A DNA stretch of 26,418 bases. It comes from CARZYU01 sp964370085 (GTDB taxonomy: Bacteria > Bacillota_I > Bacilli_A > RF39 > UBA660). Where the stretch lies: assembly GCA_964370085.1 (NCBI GenBank), contig CAYJHI010000013.1, positions 1 through 26,418 of the forward strand, in the 5' to 3' direction. Below the pieces are notes generated by a model that saw only the letters and a program-made list of their open reading frames with translations, was not told where the DNA came from and made no database searches. The position numbers and the translations under genes were made by a program. Shown here in pieces: positions 6,770 through 13,807 of this stretch (within the stretch, counting starts at the first letter, position 1; each line of letters starts with the position of its first letter).

Positions 6770-7833
6770 TCTCCTCTTGCTTTAATTTCATTAATAACTT
6801 GTTGATGTTCAGTTTCATTAGAAGTAAAATATATCTCTTTATATTTATCTGCTACAAAATAATAATAGTCATTCTCTTCAGGTTCCAAAGAAGCATTAAT
6901 ACTTTCCAAACTAGGAGAACAAATCGCTCCTATTGGTAACATCCCAGCCATTTCTATACTTCTAGTATTATAAGGAGTATAAGCATTATAATCTATATTA
7001 TCATTACAATCACTTAAAGAAGCACCAACACCATAACAAGTAGTAACATCACTTCCTAAAGACCATCCTGAATCTAATCTATTATAGAAAACACCAGAAA
7101 TATTATCTCTTGTATACTCATCTACCCCTTCTAACTCAATCATCGAAGCAAGCGTTATAATCTCATGTACTGTTAATTCTGATTTAGAAATAATATCTCT
7201 TTTATCATCTAGTACCTCTTCCATTTGATCAAGCATAACAGTTACAACTTGCTCAATAGTAACAGTAGGTTCAAAAGCATATGTTTCTGGAAATAAATAC
7301 CCTTCTAAAGGATAATATATATCATCACTTAAAATAACCTCATCTAAAAACCAATATTCATCTATTAATGATTTAACATAAGATCTATCTTCCATCTGAG
7401 TAATAAACTCATCTTTATTAATTAAAGTATGTGTCTCTAACTCTTCTCCAATACGATCAATAGTAAAACCTTCTTTAAATGTAATTAACATACTATTATT
7501 CTCTACAATACCCTTTTGTAACATTCTCAAAATATCATCCATCGACATATTACTAGATAAAATATAAGTACCCGCTTGTAAATTATCATAATTATTTAAT
7601 CTAACATGTATATCAAAAACAAAAGTATTTCTAATAAGTTCATTTTCATACAATATTTGACCTATCTCACTAGTAGAAGTACCACTCTCTATTTCTATTT
7701 TATACTCTGTATCACTATCACTTATAGGAGATATAAACCAACTATATAACAATGAACCACTAATTAATATTAAACCTAAAAATACTAATAATCCTATTAG
7801 TATTTTAAACTTGACTTTAAGTTTCTTCTTCAT
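6757..7833 (-). CDS. mltG: Endolytic murein transglycosylase MltG (YceG family)
   Basis: Membrane-anchored enzyme that cleaves nascent glycan strands and helps set their length. Residues 1-10 are basic, and 10-33 form one transmembrane anchor. A LysM-like region follows (about 44-120), then the catalytic domain with YPLEGYLFPETY, ASMIELEG holding the presumed catalytic Glu near 233, FYNRLDSGWSLGSDVTTCYG, and MLPIGAICSP...YYYFVAD. The usual E-[KR]-E-T around the catalytic Glu is E-L-E-G here, a mild departure. Start choice: the ATG at 7833 is eight bases from GAGG, while a TTG just before it is too close. It lies between yrzB and trmR as in B. subtilis, downstream of ireB and ruvX. Three cysteines lie outside the membrane. 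Confidence 0.93.
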   Translation of the reverse strand: MKKKLKVKFKILIGLLVFLGLILISGSLLYSWFISPISDSDTEYKIEIESGTSTSEIGQILYENELIRNTFVFDIHVRLNNYDNLQAGTYILSSNMSMDDILRMLQKGIVENNSMLITFKEGFTIDRIGEELETHTLINKDEFITQMEDRSYVKSLIDEYWFLDEVILSDDIYYPLEGYLFPETYAFEPTVTIEQVVTVMLDQMEEVLDDKRDIISKSELTVHEIITLASMIELEGVDEYTRDNISGVFYNRLDSGWSLGSDVTTCYGVGASLSDCNDNIDYNAYTPYNTRSIEMAGMLPIGAICSPSLESINASLEPEENDYYYFVADKYKEIYFTSNETEHQQVINEIKARGEWPW

Positions 7834-7849
7834 CAATACTACCTCTTAA

Positions 7850-8158
7850 CTATTCAGCATTAGCTTCCGCTTCAGTAGCTTGATTCTTAACTTCTTCTTG
7901 TATAACACTAAGAATATTCTCAATAACCTTCCACTCTTTATCTGTTTCAATATCCCCTAATTGAACATTTTCATTAGCCATTTCTTCTTGACTATAAGTA
8001 CCAGCATACACTTGTGTATTTCCACTAGCATCCTTACTATTATCAGTATATACTACATAACTTTTATTTGTTTCTTCACTATCAAAAGTAAATAATATAG
8101 TACAAACTAAAGTATTCCCATTTTTATCAATCATTGTAAAAGTATTTTTATTTTCCAT
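7850..8158 (-). CDS. yrzB: DUF1292 family protein (YrzB-like)
   Basis: Small acidic cytoplasmic protein of 102 residues. The start FTMIDKNGNTLVCTILFTFDSEETNKSYVVYTDN matches DUF1292/YrzB, including a closing EEEWKVIENIL-like segment (here DKEWKVIENIL near residue 75). The family has no established biochemical role. It is almost always found between ruvX and mltG in Firmicutes, as here. The ATG overlaps the ruvX stop as TAATG and its AAGGAAGGG site lies inside ruvX. The Ala/Glu-rich tail looks disordered. Confidence 0.88.
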   Translation of the reverse strand: MENKNTFTMIDKNGNTLVCTILFTFDSEETNKSYVVYTDNSKDASGNTQVYAGTYSQEEMANENVQLGDIETDKEWKVIENILSVIQEEVKNQATEAEANAE

Positions 8159-8577
8159 TATTTATTCCCTTCCTTATCCAAAAATCCTTGTAATATTATA
8201 GTCGCTGCTACTGCATCGATAACTTTCTTTCTTTTCTTTCTTGAGGTATCATTTCTAATTAACATCGCTTCTGCTTCTCTAGTAGATAATCTTTCATCTT
8301 GTAAATGAACTGGTATTGATAAAGACTTTTCTAAAGTATCTTTAAACTTAATTGAAAGTTCTCCTTTAGGACCTATTGTATTATTCATATTCTTTGGTAA
8401 TCCTAAAACAATTGCTTCTATTCCTAGTTCCTCTACTTTATCTTTGACTACTTTAATTAATCTATCGTATTCTTCATTGTGACGAATCACTTCTAAACTA
8501 GATGCAATCATACCTAACCTATCACTAACAGCAAGTCCCATTGTCCTACTACCTAAATCAATTCCTAAACAACGCAT
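8158..8577 (-). CDS. ruvX: RuvX/YqgF RNase H-fold nuclease
   Basis: Predicted Holliday-junction resolvase-like nuclease, also linked to 16S rRNA 5' processing in other bacteria. The 139 residues carry the family motifs in order: GIDLGSRTMGLAVSD (first catalytic Asp near residue 6), IVLGLPKNMNNTIGPKG (about 56-72), and DERLSTREAEAMLI followed by SRKKRKKVIDAVAATIILQGFL. These provide the remaining acidic residues. Both ends are stop-start overlaps (TAATG with ireB upstream and yrzB downstream), which points to tightly coupled translation in one operon. Confidence 0.95.
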   Translation of the reverse strand: MRCLGIDLGSRTMGLAVSDRLGMIASSLEVIRHNEEYDRLIKVVKDKVEELGIEAIVLGLPKNMNNTIGPKGELSIKFKDTLEKSLSIPVHLQDERLSTREAEAMLIRNDTSRKKRKKVIDAVAATIILQGFLDKEGNK

Positions 8578-8822
8578 TAGTTGTTCCTAAATTCCTTAAG
8601 TAATACTTCCAATACCTTACTTCTATCAAGTTTACTTAACTTTACCCTAGCATTTTTATAACTAGAAATATAACCAGGATCACCACTCATCAGATAACCA
8701 ACTAATTGATTAGTAGGATTATATCCTCTTTCTTCTAGTGCTAAATAAACATCTTTTAAAGTATCTTTTACTAAAGCAACATCAAATTCTTCTACAGTAT
8801 ATAAATGTGTTGTATCATTCAT
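8577..8822 (-). CDS. ireB: IreB/YrzL, UPF0297 family regulator
   Basis: Small cytoplasmic protein of 81 residues. In Enterococcus faecalis, IreB is a substrate of the PASTA kinase IreK and negatively affects cephalosporin resistance. The sequence has the family pattern: DTTHLYTVEEF, ALEERGYNPTNQLVGYLMSGDPGYISSYKNAR, then a basic helix. I start at the ATG at 8822; a GTG nine bases upstream is part of the Shine-Dalgarno GAGGTG itself. The Thr residues near the N terminus (DTT) are where phosphorylation would be expected from the enterococcal work. It is first in the ireB-ruvX-yrzB-mltG-trmR operon. A weak promoter candidate (TTGTAG, 17 bases, TATATA) lies just after the rhomboid terminator. Confidence 0.93.
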   Translation of the reverse strand: MNDTTHLYTVEEFDVALVKDTLKDVYLALEERGYNPTNQLVGYLMSGDPGYISSYKNARVKLSKLDRSKVLEVLLKEFRNN

Positions 8823-8867
8823 AAACTTCACCTCACTATAATATATAAATAAAGTTTATCACTTCTA

Positions 8868-8892
8868 CAAAAAAAAAGCAACCTAAGTTGCT
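8868..8892 (-). terminator. Intrinsic terminator of the rhomboid gene
   Basis: Stem AGCAAC (8877-8882) / GTTGCT (8887-8892), CTAA loop, followed on the minus strand by a run of nine T. The stem includes two bases of the stop codon. Confidence 0.85.
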
Positions 8893-10024
8893 ACATATAA
8901 AAGAAATTCATAAATACTAGGAAACCTAAAAATATACTAAGTATTACCCATCCATTAATCATTTCTAATTTACTAGATTTATATTTAACTCCTACTGCAA
9001 TAGATGCTATAACACCACCTATTAAACCACCTATATGAGCTGCATTATCAATACCAGTTGATGTGAAACCAATTATTAAGTTTATCACAATCAATGGAAT
9101 TATCTGACTTTTAACCGCACTAGATAAATATACTCTATAATGATAACCAAAATATAATAAAGCTCCCATTAAACCAAATACCGCTCCACTAGCACCAACA
9201 CTAGGAACATTTCCTGAAAACATTATAGATAAGAAACTACCAAATAAAGCAGATAATAAATAAATTGCAATATAACGACTCTTACCAAAGAAACCTTCAA
9301 CTTGTCCTCCTATTATATAAAGAGCATAACAGTTAAATAACAAATGTATTTCATCACCATGTAAAAAAGCACCTGTTATTAAACGGTAAAATTCCCCATT
9401 TCTTATAGAAGGTCCATGTACACAAAACAAATCTAAAAGACTAGGATCCATATAATAAGACAATATAAAACTAACTATTAAAAATCCTATTAAAATATAA
9501 GTGATTATCGGTAATTTTGGTTTAAATACATCATCCATTTTCTCAGCATCATCCTTATTATGTTTATTTATATCACTAGATATTTTCGCAAATAGACTAA
9601 TACCCTCTTCATTAAAAGTTAATTTCTTAATAATATCAGGAAAAGCCTTAGTAATTTTTTCTTCTTTTTTAATATCTTCTTCATCATATATAGAAGTACA
9701 TACCAAAGATTCAACTTGATTTAAATCAACTCTCTCTGCTAAATCAGTAAAAATACTAAGAGACTTCATATTTAAAGATAAAGTTTTTTTCTTAACTTTC
9801 TTTAAAATTCTCTTCGTCTTAAAAATATCAAATTCTAATTGTTCATCATTGTGAATATAATTAGAAACAATTCTAACTATTTTATATTCTTCCGCCATAT
9901 TCTCAAGCCATATTTCATCTTGTACACCTTGTAATATAATCGGATTGTATTTTTTTTCTGTTATAAAATAGTGTAGCAACTTCATTACAATAAGATTTTT
10001 TCTATCTATTGTTTCTTCTTGCAT
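8891..10024 (-). CDS. Rhomboid intramembrane serine protease, GluP/YqgP-like
   Basis: Predicted membrane protease of 377 residues. Residues 1-165 form a soluble charged domain resembling the cytoplasmic N-terminal region of B. subtilis GluP (YqgP). From about 171 there are six or seven membrane segments. Active-site features are present: Asn231 in HLLFNCYAL, catalytic Ser279 in GASGAVFG, and His330 in AAHIGG. The GxSx motif and catalytic His make an active enzyme likely. GluP-type proteases in B. subtilis cut membrane substrates such as a magnesium transporter; the substrate here is unknown. It is transcribed alone, with GGAGGAG before the ATG and a terminator at the stop. It is divergent from tspO across a 60-base gap. 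Confidence 0.92.
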   Translation of the reverse strand: MQEETIDRKNLIVMKLLHYFITEKKYNPIILQGVQDEIWLENMAEEYKIVRIVSNYIHNDEQLEFDIFKTKRILKKVKKKTLSLNMKSLSIFTDLAERVDLNQVESLVCTSIYDEEDIKKEEKITKAFPDIIKKLTFNEEGISLFAKISSDINKHNKDDAEKMDDVFKPKLPIITYILIGFLIVSFILSYYMDPSLLDLFCVHGPSIRNGEFYRLITGAFLHGDEIHLLFNCYALYIIGGQVEGFFGKSRYIAIYLLSALFGSFLSIMFSGNVPSVGASGAVFGLMGALLYFGYHYRVYLSSAVKSQIIPLIVINLIIGFTSTGIDNAAHIGGLIGGVIASIAVGVKYKSSKLEMINGWVILSIFLGFLVFMNFFYM

Positions 10025-10084
10025 ACTATCTCCTCCTTTTTAGGATAATATTATTATACCTCAAAACATAAAATATTAAAAGAG

Positions 10085-10549
10085 GTGATTAATATTAAAA
10101 AAATTATTATGTTTTTACTAGCACTCCTACCATGGTTTCTTAGTAGTATTATTCCTTATGATAACAGTTTTTATCAAAATTTAAACTTACCATTCTTCGC
10201 ACCACCAAGTTATCTATTTGGTATAGTATGGACTATTATTTATATCTTGATTGCAATAAGTATCTATTTAGTTATAAGTAATAACAATCTAAAAGATATA
10301 CCTACAGATTATAAAAAAGCCCTATTCTTTAACTATCTATTTAATCAAAGTTTTTCTCTATTATTCTTTGGCATAAAAAGTCCCTTTCTAGGTTTAGTAG
10401 CAACAATAGGTACTTTCATCACCAGTTTATGGTTATACATTGAAACTACTAAAATAGAGCCAAGAGCAACAAAGTTCTTAACTCCGTATGTTTTATGGAG
10501 CTTATTTGCAAGTATACTCGCATTAAGCGTTTATTTATTAAACGTCTAA
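10085..10549 (+). CDS. tspO: TspO/MBR family tryptophan-rich membrane protein
   Basis: Five-helix membrane protein of the TspO family, which binds porphyrins and related ligands; its bacterial role is debated. Family landmarks are NLNLPFFAPPSYLFGIVWTIIYILIAISIYLV, the central NYLFNQSFSLLFF, and the final PYVLWSLFASILALSVYLLN. The start is unusual. The frame opens with GTG at 10085, but this GTG is the end of the Shine-Dalgarno GAGGTG. The codon at the right distance, in frame, is ATT at 10094 (six bases after GAGGTG). The first ATG, at 10109, has no site of its own and would cut into helix 1. The 3' end overlaps rluD by 12 bases in a convergent arrangement without a visible terminator. Confidence 0.9.
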   Translation: MINIKKIIMFLLALLPWFLSSIIPYDNSFYQNLNLPFFAPPSYLFGIVWTIIYILIAISIYLVISNNNLKDIPTDYKKALFFNYLFNQSFSLLFFGIKSPFLGLVATIGTFITSLWLYIETTKIEPRATKFLTPYVLWSLFASILALSVYLLNV

Positions 10550-11416
10550 TTCATCTATATAAGTTTTAAATTCCATTGGAACATCTACTTCAAAAGAAAG
10601 TAATTCACTTGTTCTAGGATGATTAAACTCTATTTTACATGAATGAAGTAACTGACCAAACTCAGTTGCTCTTTTCTTGTTATATAGAGGATCGTTTATA
10701 ACAGGATAACCAATATAAGAAAGATGAACTCTTATTTGATGAGTACGCCCTGTCTCTAAACGACATTCTAATAAAGTACATTCTTTATAACGATGTATAA
10801 CTCTAAAATGTGTAATAGCATCCTTAGAATTAACATCAGTCACCATCATTTTTTGTCTATTATAAGTATCCCTTCCAATAGGAGCCTCGATAGTACCAGT
10901 TTCATGATTAATAACACCACTGACAAGTGCTAAATAAGTACGTTTAACAGATCTATTTTTAATCATATCACTAAGTTTTTCATGCGTAAAATCATTCTTT
11001 GCTACTAACATTAAACCAGAAGTATCTTTATCAAGTCTATGTACAATACCCGGTCTTATTTTATCAGAACTAAGGTTAAAGCGATATAATAAAGCATTAA
11101 CTAAAGTTCCACTATAATTACCAGGAGCAGGATGCGTAACCATACCACTCTTTTTATTTACAACTAATAAATCATCATCTTCATAAACAATATCTAATGA
11201 AATATCCTCAGGTTCAACACTAATTTCAAAATTAAGTTCACTATCAACTTCAATAACATCATCTATTTTAACAGAATAACTACTATTAACAGACTTATCA
11301 TTCACTAATACTTGACCATCTTTAATTAGTTTTTGTACCTTACTTCTAGAAATCTCTAATTTTTCTTGTAAAAACTGATCTAATCTAACATTCCCTTTTT
11401 CTACTTTTATATGCAT
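10538..11416 (-). CDS. rluD: RluD/RluA-family 23S rRNA pseudouridine synthase
   Basis: Converts uridines in 23S rRNA to pseudouridine. An S4 RNA-binding domain fills residues 1-60 (VRLDQFLQEKLEISRSKVQKLI). The catalytic domain contains GIVHRLDKDTSGLMLVAKN, where the Asp of HRLD (about 129) is catalytic. Further landmarks are LECRLETGRTHQIRVHLSYIGYPVINDPLY and LLHSCKIEFNHP. The family match is unambiguous; RluD rather than another RluA paralogue is inferred from the S4 domain. Of two adjacent ATG codons, the second (11416) sits six bases from GGAGG and the first only three, so I use the second. The gene begins about 30 bases inside lspA; lspA-rluD is a common pair in Firmicutes. Confidence 0.92.
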   Translation of the reverse strand: MHIKVEKGNVRLDQFLQEKLEISRSKVQKLIKDGQVLVNDKSVNSSYSVKIDDVIEVDSELNFEISVEPEDISLDIVYEDDDLLVVNKKSGMVTHPAPGNYSGTLVNALLYRFNLSSDKIRPGIVHRLDKDTSGLMLVAKNDFTHEKLSDMIKNRSVKRTYLALVSGVINHETGTIEAPIGRDTYNRQKMMVTDVNSKDAITHFRVIHRYKECTLLECRLETGRTHQIRVHLSYIGYPVINDPLYNKKRATEFGQLLHSCKIEFNHPRTSELLSFEVDVPMEFKTYIDELDV

Positions 11417-11858
11417 CATATTCCTCCTTAATCATATCTATAATTAATAACCCTACACCAATTACTACAGCCATATCAGCAAAATTAAATACCGGAAAAT
11501 CTATAAATAGAAGATGGATATAATCAATAACATATCCCATCATAACTCTATCAATCAAATTACCTACTAACCCTCCAAGTAATAAACCATAACCTATAAA
11601 TTCCAGTTTTTTACAACTACACTTCTTTTTTATATAATAACTAATTCCTATAAACGCTAAAACTGAAACGATAATAAGAAAAAGTTGATTACCAGAAAAC
11701 ATCCCCCAAGCAGCACCATCATTATGAACAAGTGTAATTGCTAAAACATTAGGTAGAAGATTTATATCAGTTGTTATATTAGAAACAACCAAAATCTTCA
11801 ACAACTGGTCAATTATAACAATAAGGATTCCAATTATATATATATATTTCTTCTTCAT
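11385..11858 (-). CDS. lspA: Lipoprotein signal peptidase II
   Basis: Membrane aspartic protease that removes signal peptides from prolipoproteins after lipid attachment. The product is 157 residues with four membrane segments. Landmarks are NDGAAWGMFSG (about 46-56), GGLVGNLIDRVMMGYVIDYI with the first catalytic Asp near 112, and FPVFNFADMAVVIG with the second near 128. A charged tail contains the rluD start. The ATG at 11858 has a modest GGTGA site. An extended -10 promoter lies just upstream, giving a leader of about ten bases. Its presence implies the organism makes lipoproteins. Confidence 0.96.
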   Translation of the reverse strand: MKKKYIYIIGILIVIIDQLLKILVVSNITTDINLLPNVLAITLVHNDGAAWGMFSGNQLFLIIVSVLAFIGISYYIKKKCSCKKLEFIGYGLLLGGLVGNLIDRVMMGYVIDYIHLLFIDFPVFNFADMAVVIGVGLLIIDMIKEEYDAYKSRKREC

Positions 11859-11874
11859 TCATTTCACCGAACTA

Positions 11875-11883
11875 ATTATATCA
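11875..11883 (-). promoter_or_regulatory. Extended -10 promoter for lspA-rluD
   Basis: On the minus strand TGATATAAT, a TG-n-TATAAT extended -10, with no good -35. The predicted start lies about ten bases before the lspA ATG. Confidence 0.55.
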
Positions 11884-11922
11884 TATTTTTACAATAAGTT
11901 GGCACTTTTTAATGGCTTTTCC

Positions 11923-11951
11923 TTTATATTTACTTAAAAATAAGATATAAT
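11923..11951 (+). promoter_or_regulatory. Candidate promoter for the PASTA-protein gene
   Basis: TTTATA (11923-11928), 17 bases, TATAAT (11946-11951). Perfect -10, partial -35; the predicted leader is about 18 bases with CGAGGTG before the ATG at 11976. Confidence 0.5.
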
Positions 11952-11975
11952 TAAAAAGAATATACGAGGTGTTAA

Positions 11976-13751
11976 ATGAAAAATAATAATAAAATACAAA
12001 AACTGAGTGGAATAGTCGCTATCGTTGCTATTATAATTTGTATAATATACACAATTATAAGTTCCACTAATATAACAGATAATATAGGAGAAATCATATC
12101 ATTATTTTTAATCTTAGGATTTGCATGTTTCTATGTATTATATATATTTGATTCTAAAAAACAAATATATAGTACATTAGGGTCAACAACACTTATCCTT
12201 TTTGGATTATTTACTATTGTTAATGGCTTAGACCTAAGTTTCGCCGCAACTACTCCTAATTTTACTAATAAAGTATATACAGAAGTACTAAGTTGGGCTG
12301 AAGAAAATAAAATAGAAATAGTACAAACTTATGAATATAGTGATATCGTCCCAAGTTATCATATTATTTATCAGGACTCAACTACTATTAATGAAAAAAC
12401 AACTATGACAATTGCTATCTCTGAAGGACCAAATCCAGATAAAAGAGTTACTATTCCTATTATGAATGGATGGAGCGATGATCAAGTATTAGAATTCGTT
12501 AGAGAAAATCATTTAAGTAATGTTGAAATAAACTTTATTGTTTCAGGAAAACAACAAGATACAGTAATTGAACAAAGCTATACTGGAGAAATGAAAAGAA
12601 GTGATATATTAACTCTTACATTCTCAATTGGAGAAGAAATACCTGCTGAATTTGCCATGCCTAACTTAGAAAACATGAGTAAATTCGAAGCTACTTTCTT
12701 ATTAAAACAAAAAGGTGTAACTACTATTAATTATGACACCGCATACGATGATAAAATAATGAAAAATAATGTTGTAACTCAAAATATAAAAACAGGTGAA
12801 CCTGTTAGCACAACTAATACAGAAATAATATTAACTATTTCCAAAGGTATTGAAATAAAAGTAGCAGATATTACTAACATGAATTTAGATGAGTTAATGA
12901 ATTGGACCACAACTAATCGTTTAAAGTTAGAGATTAGTGATAACTATCATGAGTCTATAAAAGAAGGAAACGTCATAGAAGCTAATTATCAAAAAGATGA
13001 TACAGTTGAAGAAGGAACAATCATTAAAGTTGTAATTTCTAAAGGACCTCTAACTATGGAAGAATTTGCTACTGTTAATGATTTCAAAGAATGGACAAGT
13101 ACATATAACATAGCATATACAGAAAGTTACGAATTCAATAATGATATCGCTCAAGGAAATGCTATTAGCTATTCACACGAAGTAGGACAAACAATAAAAA
13201 CCGGTGAAAGCATTCATGTAACTATCTCTAATGGAGGTGCAGTTACAATACCTAATTTAATTAATAAAACTAAAACAGAAATAGATAAACTTTGTAGTGA
13301 TAATGAACTATCTTGTAGTTATTTATATAGTTACAGTTCTACTGTTACTAAAGGATATTCAATTAGTCAATCAAAAACAGCAGGTAGTGAAGTTACCAAA
13401 GGTACTTCAGTATCAATAACATTAAGTAATGGAGTTAAACCTGCAAGTAGTAATAGTAGTAGTTCTTCAGGATCAAACAACAACACAACTACTACGCCAA
13501 GTACACCAGAAACACCAACCACACCTACTTGTGATAAAACTATAACAACAACAGTATGGTTACAACCAGGTAACACTGGCGCTCAAACTAAAGCTAACGT
13601 ATTAAAATATTCAAATATAAATTGGGTGTTTAATATGGTTGATGTCTGTCCAAATGGTGATGCAACATCAGGTGTTGTATGTAATGCAACTAGTTTAGAT
13701 GAACAAGCTTTAAATCACTGTGATAGTTATTCTATTACAATAGTTAATTAA
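11976..13751 (+). CDS. Membrane-anchored multi-PASTA protein without a kinase domain
   Basis: The 591-residue envelope protein has three N-terminal membrane segments (about 8-29, 38-58, 64-88). Six PASTA-like repeats follow at about 92-152, 157-222, 225-292, 293-359, 360-421 and 422-488. Most close with the typical I-S-x-G-x turn (AISEGP, TISKGI, VISKGP, TISNGG, TLSNGV). A Ser/Asn/Thr/Pro linker (489-517) leads to a C-terminal domain (518-591) with four Cys. PASTA repeats generally bind muropeptides or lipid II, but usually on PrkC-type kinases or penicillin-binding proteins; neither domain is here. A wall-sensing, anchoring or enzyme-recruiting role is inferred. Repeat 1 is the most divergent. 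It has its own promoter and a terminator at the stop. Confidence 0.85.
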   Translation: MKNNNKIQKLSGIVAIVAIIICIIYTIISSTNITDNIGEIISLFLILGFACFYVLYIFDSKKQIYSTLGSTTLILFGLFTIVNGLDLSFAATTPNFTNKVYTEVLSWAEENKIEIVQTYEYSDIVPSYHIIYQDSTTINEKTTMTIAISEGPNPDKRVTIPIMNGWSDDQVLEFVRENHLSNVEINFIVSGKQQDTVIEQSYTGEMKRSDILTLTFSIGEEIPAEFAMPNLENMSKFEATFLLKQKGVTTINYDTAYDDKIMKNNVVTQNIKTGEPVSTTNTEIILTISKGIEIKVADITNMNLDELMNWTTTNRLKLEISDNYHESIKEGNVIEANYQKDDTVEEGTIIKVVISKGPLTMEEFATVNDFKEWTSTYNIAYTESYEFNNDIAQGNAISYSHEVGQTIKTGESIHVTISNGGAVTIPNLINKTKTEIDKLCSDNELSCSYLYSYSSTVTKGYSISQSKTAGSEVTKGTSVSITLSNGVKPASSNSSSSSGSNNNTTTTPSTPETPTTPTCDKTITTTVWLQPGNTGAQTKANVLKYSNINWVFNMVDVCPNGDATSGVVCNATSLDEQALNHCDSYSITIVN

Positions 13752-13773
13752 GAAGCATAAGCTTCTTTTTTTT
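13750..13773 (+). terminator. Intrinsic terminator of the PASTA-protein gene
   Basis: Stem AAGAAGC (13750-13756) / GCTTCTT (13761-13767), ATAA loop, then a T run. The stem begins inside the stop codon. Confidence 0.88.
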
Positions 13774-13779
13774 ATCAAA

Positions 13780-13807
13780 ATAAAAAGTTAAGATATTATC
13801 TTAACTT
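13780..13807 (-). terminator. Intrinsic terminator of the glucosaminidase gene
   Basis: A perfect 10-bp stem (13785-13794 with 13798-13807, AAGTTAAGAT/ATCTTAACTT) with a T-rich tail on the minus strand. It overlaps two bases of the stop codon. Confidence 0.82.

Noticed and set aside
9501..9719. Plus-strand open frame inside the rhomboid gene
   Set aside because: Lies over the soluble domain of a well-supported protease; low-complexity translation and no ribosome binding site.
13367..13576. Minus-strand open frame inside the PASTA-protein gene
   Set aside because: Antisense to the Ser/Thr/Pro linker, giving a Leu/Val-rich artefact.
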